DNA of 64,000 nucleotides, taken from contig NC_133032.1 of NCBI RefSeq assembly GCF_048771995.1, positions 28,979,501-29,043,500 of the forward strand. The letters run 5' to 3'. Below are positions 44,707 to 58,700 of the stretch, in pieces. The number at the start of each line of letters is the position of its first letter. Within the stretch, counting starts at the first letter, position 1. The position numbers and the translations under genes are program-made. Below the pieces are notes generated by a model. The model was not told the origin of the DNA. It did not search any database and saw only the letters and a program-made list of their open reading frames with translations. The DNA is from Taeniopygia guttata. Taxonomy: Eukaryota > Chordata > Aves > Passeriformes > Estrildidae.

Positions 44707-47700
44707 GATGTGGTGTAGTTGTGAAGAAAGCAAAGAAACATCAGCAGATGTACAAAACTAGCAGAGTAGCTTTCTGAAGCAGCTTTTTCCACTCCTATAT
44801 TTGTATACCGTAGCTGCTTATTAAAAGGAACCCCTCTATGTGTTGTTCCTGGCCAGGCAGAGTCTTTAAGTGCCCGGGAAAGAAAGAGCTGTACTGCTTT
44901 TCCTCGAGAGAGAAGGCACAGGGGCCCAAATGGGTAATCAGAAAATCATGGCAAAGATAGGAAGAGGGTGGTTTTATTTACAGCACTTAACAATTTGCCT
45001 GCTGAACCACCACATGGTCCATGGGCAATTCATGACCAAAATAGCTGGTTCTGCACAGCAGCTATTCTGTATGAGCATCAGAATGTGTCCACTGATTGTA
45101 GGTAGCTTTTTTCCTCCTTTGGCTAGTCTGTGAGTAACAAATGCTTTTACCAAGATCAAGCTGCTGGCTGTTGCTATAATTTGTGCCAAGGTTAAATGTC
45201 TTCTGCCTGGTTAAGACTGGCTTTTATGAGGTAGGATGTGAAAAATGAATGAACCTCAGAGTAAAACAGGAGCAATACCAGCTTCTGGTTTGTGTCTCAG
45301 TACCATCTTGGGAATCTGCTATGGAAATGTTTAGAGTAAAAAATGTATTTATTTGATGATTGAAAACATCCTTCAGAAGCTCCTAAAAAGTGTTTGAGAT
45401 AAACAGCACCTTTCATTTGTGGCTAATATCAGACTATTATTAAGACTTACTGCTTTCTCGAGGATCTCTTCATTCCAGTGCATTACTGTGCTTGGGCTCT
45501 CTGCCAGATCTGAGCCCTGCACAGTATCCCTTAGCAAATGAATATGGCATGGGAACATACGAACATGGTATTTCTGTGACCATCACTCTAACAGCAGAAT
45601 TTCACTGGCCCCTGAAATTTTATCTGGCAAGTTCAGATCAGACAAAATTAGTCAGTATAATTTCCCTGGTGCTGAAAGCTTCACATGTACTGCAAAATGG
45701 AGCATGAGATAATCTACCATAATGTATTACCTGAACAAATCTCATTACTTTTCTGTCCTGGGGAAGTGTCACAGTGATAATTCTCTAGATACATTTGCTT
45801 TACATCTGTCTTGGTGAATGAGAAAGGGAGATGGAGTAGGAGAGCTAAACTTTGTTTTCAAGGTCTCACAGGCACCATTGCCCTTAAGGCAATATGTTGT
45901 TTAACAACTCAGGGGCTGTGTACCACTTCACTTTTCTCAGTAATAGTATATTCTTTGGGAGTAAAATGTTTGTTTATTTATGCTGTCCCAGTGTTATTAC
46001 TACACAGTAAAGCTTGGTGTGTCTTTTGCATTTGTATTTAGTAAATGGATCACACATTGACAAAGAAACCAAACCAAAGCTAGCCAAACCAACAAGAAGA
46101 AAATGAAAACATCTGTGTCTGGATAGAGAGGTTTAATTAGTTCTCCCCTATGGTCTCTTTCTTATCCTGCTAACATTGCTTTGGTCACTATCAAAGATAC
46201 ATACCTTGTAGCTTCCTAAATATGTATTTGGGTATTGCCCCAGACAGCAGCTGTGGTGTGTGATTTGCTTGTGTGGGAGAAGGAACTGGGAGGTTTGGGA
46301 GGTGCTTCTGTGCCAGGATCTCAGCTTTCACCTCCCTGCAGGAACAGCTGGGAGCTGTTCTGCTCCTCTGGGGAGAGCTGGGGGCGTGTTTGGTGTCATG
46401 AAATCAGAAACTCTTCAGAAGTTCTTACAATATTTCTGATGCACCATGACTCAGATGAGGTCCTGGTTTCATCTGTGGCTCCATGGCATGTATAGTATGA
46501 AAAAAATTGTCTGGTAGCATTTTATTTTCATACTTGGTGAGTTGTTGCATACCACTAACCTTTCCTTAACAGTTTACTACAGCCAGTAAAAGTGGTCTAT
46601 GAAGGGTAAACAAACTATAATTTTTTAGTGTCATGATACTAAATTAATTGGATTTATGTGAGACAATCCTTTATTTCCTGTATTGCTGTTTCTGGTTTGC
46701 TACTTCTTTCCTGCTATTAGTTGCTTAGTCAGGTATGGTAGCTTTGTTTCACTGCCTTTTGTACTACAGGTGAGGTTTGTACAGGAAATAATGAACAATG
46801 AGTGGATCTCATTTGCTTTATGATTTGTGTTTGCTTGCACAGTTAAATATGTTCTAAAAGGCTGAAGTACCTAGTATATTATTACTGCCACTACAAATCA
46901 AGACATGCTGCTTACATGTTTAAAAATCGTTATTTAGGGCTGGCTGAATGACAAATTTCTTCCCCCATACTGGGTAAAAGTCTGAAAATATTACAGTGTT
47001 TATTACAAAAATACCCTGTAGAACTACTGATGGCTTAGATTTAGGGTTCTTTAGAATATTACTGATACCTTAAATAAACTGTGTGAGTGCGCATGTAAAC
47101 ATATATTCTGCTGATAAACATATTTTTAGATGTTGATGTTCTTGACTAGGACTGACAGAACTGTGCCAAATAAACATCCCAAGTTTGTGAGAAGATTTAT
47201 TTTCCAAGGAGGTAAGTAATTTTCTTTGGGCCACTGTTATTCTGGTCTTTTTGGAGCTGTAATACATGAAGCCACTTGGGTTTAAGGGTGTAAATATTAC
47301 TGTAAATGAGGCAATAATACAATTTTTGTGAGAAACCTGATGGATAGTTGATGATCATTAATCAGTACTTTTTTTCTCATTTCTAAACAGATAACAAAGC
47401 AGTGTGTCCATCAAATGAGTACAGAAATTATTGTTAATCTTTCTGAAGTGCCTTCTGGTGGTAATGAAAACTGCACCCACAATTAAAAAGAACCAAAAAT
47501 ATGTATTTGTCCAGATGAGAACTCTTGAGGAAGAGATAAACAAGGGAATATTAATGGGGCTGTCAGAATTGTCTGTAAGTCAAAAGAACAGAGAATAAAA
47601 TCAGTCTAGATTTCAGCAGCTCATTCAGGACACGACATCACTGAGGGCAGCAAGCCCCAGATTGTATGTTCTTATATGTCCCAGGGTATGCATTTATTTA

Positions 47701-50700
47701 CTGTTTTTCTTACTGAACTTGAAGATGTTTAGCTCCTAAAGTAGTGCTTTCTCTTTTGTAATTCAGCCATGTGGAAATCTTAGTGTGTGCAGAGAGTTGT
47801 CAAGGGGAGTCTGTGGAGTTGCAGCAAGGCTGAGAAATGTTTCAGTGTGATTCTTGAAATTGGGACTTAAGTTTTCCTGTGGCTTAAGGGATGCTGGAAC
47901 TAAGTGTCCTTGCCCTAAAACTATTTAGCAGAAACTCTGTGTGTGCTGCAAGGCAGGCTGCCTGGGCTTGGCACTACAATTCCTTGTGGTTTGTCTGGAC
48001 ATCAGAGTAGGACAAGGATGGAGGAGAGCTGAGCACTGATTCACCCAGAGGTACAGCTCTGCCCTGCTGTCCCCACTCATCACTTGAAGTATCTGCTCTC
48101 TGTTGTCCCCAACCTGCACCTGTACTTCCCTTAAGGAGGACATTTGCCTTTCAAGGGCTGCAGAGGGTGGATTCTCCCCTGAGCTGGTGTTGCTGTCAGA
48201 AGGGCTGAAAGTGTGGAACTTTGGCTAATGGCACTTATTAAGAAGTGGGCTGGAGCAGCTCCAGTGTTAATAGCAGAACTGTGAACTCTGCTCCAAATGA
48301 CTGAGGACCAGGTGCGAGGTGTTTGTGTTAGCCTTGGTGGGTAATGAGGTATGATGTCGTACCAGCTGCTCACTGCACTGTACCATACCCATTCTCTCAA
48401 ATTAACCCTTGTGGTTCCTCTTTCTACTGAAATAATTCCTTATCAGAGGATCTGCAGTAGCTGTTTCCCTTCTGCATTAAAATTTTTCACCTTTGCCTCT
48501 ATGGACTGTTTTGTTTATTTAGTTGGGGTTTTCTTGCTATGATGTCTCCCTATTCTAGTCCCTTCCTTCCCACAGTGTTGGTTTTTTGGTCCCATCCTGT
48601 TGAAGTGTCCTGGCATTCCACAGGCTGAGAAACATAGCACATGGCTGGATGCTCCTGAAAAGAAAGGTGAAAGAGTAATAAATGATGCACGGTAGCCTAA
48701 TTATGCCAGATAGCCATGGATACCCAAAGAGGGCATTTATGATGTTACGATGTTTTAACCTACTGCAGGGTCTGATTAAATTTATGTTAGTCTAAAACAG
48801 TTGATATTTTATCTGCATTTGAAAGGGGAACACTTTCACCTTCAAACACTGCATTGAGTTCCTTGTGATCTTTACATCACGGACTTGCCTGAAATTGCTG
48901 ACATCACCAGACACAGTTTATGCTGGCAAACAAGGATGCTTTTTTTTTTTTAGATGTAAATCAGGCCAGCCTGATAGTTATATTTTAAGGGTGGAGAGAG
49001 AAAGGCAATTAAATCTGTGATTTAATCCCCTTATCATTGTTTTCGTGGCAGTGGGAACTAGATAAGAAGTCAGGTTTTCAGGGACAGCTAGTGAAAAGTT
49101 GTGTGCATGACTGGGTTGTTGCTGGGCTTTGCTTTGCACTGCCACAGCTAGTTTTACCTGTGCACATGCCACTTGGGTGTGTGTTGGCCAAGACCACCTT
49201 CTAATTAAAAACCACCCCAGTTCCAGAGCTGGCATCAGCAGTGACAGACTCCCTTCCTGTACAGTGGAAGCAGAGCTCCACAGTATGCAGCAGATGTTGC
49301 CCACTGGCTGACAGGTGCATTTAAAATCAATTGTAAAACTGGATTTGTGATTTTGCAAGTTCAATTGAACAAGAACACATGCCATTTGATGGTCTGTGTG
49401 CTTTAAGAGAGAGAACTCTATTTCTGATAGACTGGAGTTCTCTGAAAGAATAAAAGCAAATCTTGCAGCTCTGCTCTGTGAAATAGGACACTGAATTGCA
49501 CCTGGGTGCTGGAAAGACAGGTTTATTCCTTGTTTTGTATATAAACTCCACATGGGTGGTCGTATGTAACTACTTTGCTTTGTGATGCAAAGATCCCTGA
49601 TGTTGTCCAAGACGTAGAAGTGGACGTATAAATGGAGAGGTGAAGACAATTAAGTTGTGAACAAACGTGGTACTATTGCAGCTGTAGAGCTGCTGGGATG
49701 TCAAATGTGTTTCTGGGCCTTGTGGTTAGAGTAGCCACCTTGGGATTCTCTCACACAGGACTCTGTTTGGTCTATTCTGCTGCCAGAGTGACTTGGTAGC
49801 AATGAGGTAGCTGGGTACAGTTGTGGTAAGGTCTCTGAAAGTTGGGAAGTTAATTTGGTTGTGTTCCAGACCCAACCTTTGAGGTCATGTAGGTGCCAAC
49901 CTAGATTATGTTTCAGTAGCAGAGCTCAGTTGTTTTGTTTTTTTGTTTTTTTTTTTTTTTTTTCTTCTTTTTGTTTTGGAGGTATATGCTGCATGTATGG
50001 GGAGAAGGCCAGGCAAACGTCAATGTCAGTCGTTTTTGGGAATTGAGAGTTGAAACAGTTTGTACTAGTACATTTTGTTATTTCTCTCAAATAACACCTA
50101 AATTGAAATCACACTTGAAGAGTAATGTGCTGGGAAGACATTTCAAGGTGTAAGCAGTGGCTGAAAAACAGGGCATTTGCAGTACACAATGCACTTCTCA
50201 CCAAGGCCTTGAGGTGGAATGGTGGTGTGGCATTCTGCCACTGCTTCTGTTTATTTTATCTTTTCAAGCATCTGTTGTTCCTTGGAAATATTTTAATTGT
50301 GTCCTTTTGAAGTATCATTTTGATGATTAGGCGATAGGTGGAAATAAGATGCTGTAACATATTGTGGCTGCCTGAATGGCTGAGTGGCTGTGCTGATGGG
50401 AAAATGATGGAAAGTTCGAGAAATTACTACTAAGTAGAATATCCCAGCTGTCCTAAAGCACTGAGATTATAGCATACGATAGAGGCAAAACCCCTGTGTG
50501 TTGCAGAAGAGCATAGAACATAAAAGAAGTTACCACTTAAATGTATAAAATGTAAGATAAATACACTTCTAAGAGATGGCTTATCTTTCCTTATATTGCT
50601 TCTCATTTGAGAATGGGAAGGAAAAGTGTGATCAGGTTCCCAGCTCTTCAGTTATTGCTCTGAGGAATATCTGGTTCTTTCTGCTGTGTCGCGTGGGTGG

Positions 50701-53700
50701 AGTGCCCTGCTTTGTCCTCATCTGTTGCCAACCTGGTAGAGATGCCATGAAAAAGAAGGTTAATGAGTCATTATGACCCTCTCAGCCACCCTGCCATTGT
50801 ATTGCATAGAGATATTTACCTTTATATTATGCTACTGTATAATATGTGGAAAATTCTCATAGGAAAAAAAAAATCCCAACCAAAGTACTAACATCCTCTA
50901 GTTTCAAACATTCCTTTGGGATAGAGTGTACGAAAGTTGTCAGACATCTCTTTAGGATTAATTCAGTGGCCTCAAAACAAAGTGAAAAGAACAGAAGGAA
51001 TGAATAAAATGCCTTTCCCTAGAAGGCTACTATTTACAAAGGAAACTCTTGTAATGTATTGAACATGGAGATATTAATCTCCTTTTAATACTATGATATG
51101 TTTAAGAAAAGAAAGGGAGGGATTTCCATTAGGGAAACTTGAGATCTACGGAATAGTTGCCAGAATGGAATATAAGCTAGAAAACAAAGATCTACATCTG
51201 ATCTGCACAAAGGGAATGTTTTCAGAGTTTGTCATTTTATCAAGGGAGATAATTTAGAAAATAATTGAAAATGTTTGTGTCTGATGGACACATTTCAGAA
51301 ATAGTATTATTTATTTTGTGATATAATTTCTTTTTTCTGCAGCAGCGAGTATTAATGAATAGCTTCATTAAATGTTGCCATATAGCATAGTTGCAGAAAT
51401 TAATTTTAATTTTATGTACCATAATGAGGATGGCTTGAATAATATAAGCAAACATTGAAAAGGATGGGAAGCTTTCACTACTGGAATTTAGAAGAAATTT
51501 TTAAATTACTTTTTTCCTTAGTTTCTCCTGAACTACTTGTACACTGTTTGCAAACAGTTTGAAATTCCAAATTTTTCAGTATGTGGTCAAAGGAAATTAA
51601 GCAACCCTGAAGGATAAAGGAGAATTGACTAAAAATGGAAAGCTTTTTGCTGTTTTTATCATTTTTCCAAGACTTTACCTGTTTTAATCTGCATGCAAGA
51701 CATAAATGAAAAAGAGTGTGTTCCCATGGTTGTTCCATTAATCATGATGAAATTGGATTTACCAAAAAATTAATCCTCTTGTATTTGCTTAAAAGTTTTA
51801 AATATGTAAATGAGCAATAAGCCTATTCTGAAGAACACAGAAGAGGTAATATTTTTATAACAGCTACCAAGTCAGCTCTATTAATTAATCTTCTCCACTG
51901 CAGCAGGAAAATACTGAGATATTTGATTTACTTTTTCCCATGGCCTCTGCAAAAGGAGTATATTGTGCACTTTTTTGCAGGGATACTTACAAGCACAGAT
52001 GTTGTTTTTAAACAGAATTATGCCTTTTTTGCTAGAAAACAACATTGAAGTTTATGTTATTCTCGAACAGAATATGAAAATTCTTTATTTTCCCTTGTAA
52101 TATGCAGTTTGAGTGATGTACTTTAGTTATTATGATTACTTTTCCTTAGCTGTTGCCTAAATGTTTAATGCTGAATATAATTTGTCTTTTGGAAATTGCA
52201 TATAGAATTTATAGGCTCCTCTTCCTCCCATTGTAAAGCATAATTCATATGTGTGTGCTTTCCTGCGAAATTTGGTAATTTGAAAGTCTGGTTCCTTGGT
52301 ATGAAACTTCTACTTTAGTAGAAGGACAAGGCTCTGGAAACTCATGGTGAGGTATTTGCAATACCAGTGACATTTTTTTATTGTGTTAAATATCTTAATA
52401 AGATAAATATCACCAGTACAGCGTTTTTTTAATTGGAAGATTGCTGCTTTAAAATTTGTGGAAATATTATAAAGAAAAAGAAAAGTCATTTTCTTGTAAG
52501 GTGGAGAAAAGAATAGAATTATCCACAAAATGGTAGAAGAAAAGCAGCTTTAACTTAGAATTTTTCACAAAAGCTGCATGATTTCTACCAGCATTGCATA
52601 TCACCACAGTGCTGTTAAAAGTTTATTTGTTTACAGGATTAGCTAGACCACTTTTCACTTTTATTTTCCTTCAGAAGCTGTTGCTCCTTGAGAGAGCTAG
52701 TGTCCTGGACAGATGTGAATGATGAAAGCAAAGCTGTCAGTAGTTCATATCATTGGAGTTAACACTGATGATGTGAATGGTTTCCTTGCCAAGATAAAAC
52801 ATGGAAATGAAGAAAACCCTGAGCAACCACTGGGGTTTTTATTTATCCATCTCTTATTCTTCAAGAAAAGTACAGGTGTAAACATTCCCTAATGGGCATA
52901 ATGAGGTGTGTTCTCTTTATTTGTCTCATTTATCTTGGTTGGTATTTTATTTATGGTCTCAAGTGGGAAGTTGTGCTTTCATTCTGTGCCTTGCCTTAAG
53001 GCAAGTACTTTCTGAGCAAATGGGAGTGACAGAAAGTACACATGCTGTGGCTACAGAGCCAGCTCAGGTGTGCTGAGCATCTTGCTGATTGTTGTGCTTG
53101 GCTGGAGCTCCACTCTGTTCTGCTGCAGCGATGTTAGACCTGCCATGCTATTGTGGTGGCATCCTCTTCTGTGCCTTGGCAAAGTAACTCACCTGTGCTT
53201 AACAAGGTCTGTCCTCAGTGCTCAAGAGACCAGCAGGTAACAGTGGGTGTTGAAGCTTTTACTTGCTGGGGATATTCTGGTTTTTGATTCAGCCTTTACC
53301 AGATGTTATCTTCTTAGGGCAGAATTATCCAGTTCTTTGGCTCATTTACCATTACTGCTGGCATATTTGCCTTTGAGCTAGGGGCATTGCAAAGGAGGCC
53401 CTAGCCCTAAAGACATCATCAACTCAATGTACCCTTGTTTGTACCTCTGAGTGTGCTTGACTTGAGTGATTTTTGCCAATTGCTGCATGGTCATTTGCTC
53501 TATTGAATGTTCTTTCTTCCGTGGCCAAGTACAGAAGAGTCCTCTCTGAGGTATTTATAGCCATGTAGGGCTTTAGCACAGATATTTTGCCTCTCTGGTC
53601 TGCACATCCCATGTCTGCCTGAGGACCATGGATGGCAGGACTTTGTTGCAGTCATCTGATCGGGAAAGCAATTTTTGTATTGAGCGATGAGTGCGTATAC

Positions 53701-55375
53701 CTTGAGTTTTGTAAGGTGGAAAGTTGAGATGAGACATCAGGCTAAGCAGAGAAGAGAAATAACAGAGTTCTTGTGCCTTAGCTGTTGGATGCTGACGATA
53801 TTTCCCCTCGACTGTTACAGCACTTGGCTTACATCTGCCTTGGGACTTCTGGAAGCACTAGGAAAAAAGTGCTGACAAGGACAAAAGTAGCTGGCTTTGT
53901 ACCTGTGCGCTGCTAATATTTAAGTGGTGTACAGGAAAGGTACTTGAGGATTGCAAGAAAACAGTGGGAAATCAGAGGAAAATGAGCAGAGTGACCTGCT
54001 GAGAAGGGAATGTTTAGGGAGGAGTCTTGGAATAGTGTCGTTTGTCCAGGTGGATGATGACAGGTACTTCAGCGCTGACTATCCTAGCCAAAGACAGCTG
54101 ATTGTAAGCGCTGACATAAAGTGGAGGAACCACCCATAACAAAGGTTAGCTGACAGCACATGTGCTTCCTGATGTATTCCATGTTTTACGCTGGGGCCAT
54201 TAATCCTACAGTATTCCTGGGGTCTGTGTGTCTGGGTAAGATCTCACACTTAACACATGAAAGGAGGAAGTGGGAAAAATACTAACACTTGGACAGAAGA
54301 GCCTATATTTATTTGCTCTGTTTAGTTTTCAAACAATTTGTCACCCTGAAGGTTCTTGACTGCATGTCCCTAGAGTGTCTTTCTCAGTCTTTACCAAAAG
54401 TGTCCAGCTCCCCAAAGCTACTGCATGTCTCACTAATGTTACTCCAGAAGGCTGGTGAAAGGATGGTAGTAGGAATTGGTTTGTCTGCTGAGAGATTGCA
54501 AAAGGCTGCACAGTAAATTGAGAATGTTGAAAGGGAGGGAAAGTGTAAGACATAAAACCAGTATAGTGCTTTCAGATAGAAACTGAAAATTGGATGGTGT
54601 GACTTAGCAGTAAGAAGAGCGAATTCTTTTCTGAAGAACTGCAAGCTTACTTTATACAGCAGAGAAAAATTAGCTTCAAGTGTAGAAGGGGGCAGTGAGA
54701 CTGCAGAGTCATTAAGTCATGTTTTCTGCAGCTCCCATGATTTCTGGGCTCTATTCAGCAGAGTGAGCTGCTGGAGACAGACTGAGCAGCAGAACTGTGC
54801 CCCTGGCACAAATATCCAGTGTCCAGATAGCCAGCAAGAGAATTTTCAGCCCTTGTAGTGTGAGGTGTATGTAGTGAGGGATTTATTTAGTCCCCTAAAT
54901 TTCAGGACTGGTATAGCACCTAGGAAGTGATTTATGCTTGCAGTGTGCTCTTACAGCTTAACTTGTTGGCTTACCACACCTCTGGGAACCACATGCAGGT
55001 AGTTCTGCCTGTGGTTTGACATTGATGCTTCTGAGGAAATTGCAGACACTAGGCTTTGCATAGAAAGTTTTTGGCATCTGAAGTCCTTTTCTTGTTGTGC
55101 TATCCTCTGCATTGCTCTGTTAATGATCTTACTGGTGCTTTTTGAAACCTGTAATTAGAGTGGGCTTTTTGATTGATGGGAACCAGCATTAAAGGATTAG
55201 TGAGTAGAACTGAATATTTTGTGATCCTTGAAGTGTCAACATCAGCATGCATCGGCACATTGCTGATTAGCTTGATTTAGTTGTTGGCAGCAAGCACAAG
55301 GCTTTTTCCTGAGATTGCAGTGGCTGAAGTGCACACTGAGGGACTTGGTGTCAGAGTTACTATGCTACAGGATTT
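44707..55375. other. Long noncoding stretch, no gene seen
   Basis: AT-rich sequence consistent with a large intron. It contains a T-rich tract at about 49928-49968. A minus-strand open frame of 223 codons (49649-48978) is long for chance but starts at TTG and shows no domain, signal or splice context. No CR1, LTR or RNA gene was recognised in this part. Confidence 0.45.
49928..49968. repeat. T-rich low-complexity tract
   Basis: Poly(T) with scattered G and C. No gene. Confidence 0.85.
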
Positions 55376-55393
55376 AAAAAAAAAAAAAAAAAA
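55376..55393. repeat. Homopolymer of 18 A
   Basis: 18 consecutive A residues. No transposon body with this as its tail was recognised. Confidence 0.9.
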
Positions 55394-55695
55394 GAAATCC
55401 GTGGCTCCATGCCTTTCCCGTATCAATTGACACAGCAGAAGGCTCAAATCAGTGATGCTCTTGGTTTCTTCTCAGAGTGGAAGGGGTAATTCTCACTCAG
55501 TGGCAGTCTTGTGCTTGTAGAAGGTAAGGTTCAGAAGATAATTTTAGAACCTACTATAATTGAATAGAATGTTTCATTTTTAATATATTTGCTCTTTAGA
55601 TGTTTGTGTCCTGGTTAACTTACCTTTTCCACCTGCTTTCCATTCTTATCTTCTTAAAAAAATTGTTTACATAGTTACTCAGTATGTGTGTGTAT

Positions 55696-55713
55696 TATAT
55701 ATATATATATATA
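55696..55713. repeat. (TA)9 microsatellite
   Basis: Nine TA units, preceded by a short TG run and followed by aacacatatagacata. A simple dinucleotide microsatellite. Confidence 0.95.
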
Positions 55714-58700
55714 ACACATATAGACATATACATGCAAACACACCTGTCCATGCACACCCAAATACTGAGGAACACAACTTGTGCAGCTTATGAACAGTCT
55801 GTTCTCCTTCATGTGGAACCTAAATATAATGACTTCAAGTGGTCTTTGACTATGTGGTTAGGTTAACATTGCACCTTCCCTGTCTTAAACTAACATGTTG
55901 TCTAGAATTTTGACAAGTGTATTCTAATTTATTTAATGCTGCAGCTGTACTTGCCTGCTCACAAGTACTTTCTTTGTATCTTTTGGAAAAAAAAATAGTC
56001 TGTCAAAGAGATTATTCCAGAACCAAAAAGTGTTAATGGAAATATTGCATGGGATTCCTTCAGCCCTGTGCTTGGTATGTCTTGATTTTATGTGTGGTTG
56101 TGTGATAAGACCCACTAAGGTTAGCAGGACTGTTTAAGTGGTGGAGGAACTCTTTTCAAGAATCACAGCTTGCTGTTCCAGAGTCCAGTTTCCTTTTTTT
56201 GCTCATAGAATAGTTGCCACAGTGGCCTTCTTAGGGCTATTGAGGCAGTTTTCTGTGTATCTGCTTTGAGTGACCAGTCGCTGTTAAATCAAACTTTGCA
56301 TTTTGAAAGCTCCTTAAATGTTTGAAAAGCTCTATTTTGAAAAAAAACTTAAGATGAATTATATATGTATCATTTTGCAATGTACCTAGACAAGCTCTTT
56401 GCTCAGCACCTATAATTACAGTGTTCCAATCCTGAATAGAGGGTTTCAAAAGAAGATAACATTCAAAGCTACTCATTAATTGTGTTTCTGAGTGTCAGCC
56501 CTTTTAAGAAAAGAAAAAGTGCATTCTTCACTGAAATACCAATACAATAGAGATAATGTCACTTCCGAAGGAAGGATGATTTAGAACTAGAGTAATGCAT
56601 GTGCCTACTAATTAAAAGTTAATAAATCTGTAAAAAATGGGGTTCCTAAACCAGATTTGAAGGAATTTGCCATTGTTATTGTAATGGAGATCTCCCTGGT
56701 AAGGCACACAGAAAGCCCTATAATGTGTCCTTGCCTTCCCCGATTAACCTTTTGAGTGGGTAATGTCATTAATGTGTTGTTTCTGTGATGCCACTCTCTT
56801 TCATATATGGTCTAGGAGGCCACCAAGGACTTCGTATTTATATATTTTATTCAGAATTTAAACATGCTATTTACTTAAAAAGTTTTAAAATGAATTCTAA
56901 GCTCTGTGCACTTCCACATGTGTTTCTGGTATGGCTGTAGAAATAGACTGAGTTCTGCTTAGCCCTTGCAGCTCAGACAGTGCCTCTTTTGTCATGTTCC
57001 AGCACAAAATGTTACACAGATTCTTAATGCACTCGACCTCAGTCACATCAGATGATGTATCACAGACCCAAAAAGGCTCTTAAAGGAACCTTTTAACATT
57101 GCTGAGTCAAATGGCTCATTTCAGGAAACGCTGGAAAAAAGGGTGTTTGTGCAGTCTCTGTGGCAGCCTTCTGCATACGTATTACAAAGCAGTCTTTAAT
57201 TATCGGATCACATTATTACTTGTTTCTGCAGCACTCCTGCCTCATTAAGTGCATGTTCCTCCATTTGGGAACAGCCACTCAGTGCTTTTGCCTTTCTCCT
57301 GTATTTTCAGAACACATATTGATTCTTTCTGTTTTCTGCAAAGTGTGTAAGACTGCCCTGAAAATACTGACTTTTCTGTATCAGTCATTCTTATATTATC
57401 ATGTGTTTAGGAATTCATATGTCTGAGCCCTGCAGTGAATGAGTAGGCATTTCCACTGTAGAGGTGGAAGAAATAATTTGAAGTCTGAGTAACTTTACGT
57501 GTAGGTATCCAGTGGAAGCTACTTGGGGTCACTGTGAAGTTGTCAGCGCTCTGTTCTGGCCCTGAGTGAGTAAGTTGTGCATGGAGAAGGGGGTTGGTTA
57601 CCAGAACCTGGCTAGAGGCTGAGAATGAAACAGTTGTCTAAACTGTGCATCAGGAAACTGGAGTTTAAACTGCTCAGAAAAGTGAATTCTTTAACTTTTT
57701 ATTTTCTGGGATGGCAGGGTCTTCTTACTTTATTCAGAATTCATATATCACCCTATTTGAGTAATAAAAGCCTAGATTACCACAAATTGAATTTATTTGT
57801 TATCTAATTAAAATAAGGTTCCTCAAAGTAATCCTTCATGTGACTATGTATGAGACGTAGAAGCTCCAGAAGAACTCTCATTGATTTCTGATATGAATGC
57901 CTTAAATTGAACTTGATTTTTGGAAGTGAGTGTTGCTCTTCCCTGTATTATCGAAACTTTGCATTTTATTCTTGGATTTGCTGTTTGTTGAAAGGAAGCT
58001 GCCTATGATGGTATTGAAAGAGGGTTTTTTAAACTATTAAACCTTAATTAGTGCTGCTCCTAGACTTTTCAAGGTTGTGTAGCTGCCATGAACCTGTTTT
58101 ATGAGAACTCTTAGCATCTTCTGAGACTGATGGATGTCATCTGACTTGAGGTCTGTAAATGCTTCCAAAGATTTTATAGGGAACTTGCAACAAATAACTT
58201 AATTTATTTGTGCTTCAGTAACCCTTCTTTGCAGGGATAACTAATCCTTTGCTGTATGGTACTAGAATTGGGAAGGTGAAGATTATAGGCTAGGGTGTGT
58301 TTGGACATTAAAATAGTAGGAACCTGTAAAGGAGAAGGAAGACTGTTCATTTAGTACTTCCTCTTGAAAAGTTGTGATTGGCAGGGCTGAGTGTGGTGAT
58401 GTGGTTGGAAAGTGGTGGTCAGTGGTGAAGCTGCAATTAACTTTGTGGGCTCAGGAGCACATGTGAGAGTAACAGAAGAAATGCTTGAGGATTTTTTTAA
58501 AGAAACATGTAGATTCTCAGCAAAAGAAAGCAAAGATACTCCTCAAGCATATTTTCATCATCACTGTAGAGAAAAGAACTCGCTTTGTGATTTCCTGACA
58601 CAAGTGTCCAGGATGGATCCTTAACTCCTGTGAACTGGTGGCATTTCCTGAAATTTTGGTAGAGCTGTGCTGATCTGCGCTAGCTAGGAGTCAGGCCTTT

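Noticed and set aside
58412..58624. 70-codon frame that looks mildly protein-like
   Set aside because: Starts at GTG, has no acceptor and no recognisable homology; too short to distinguish from chance.
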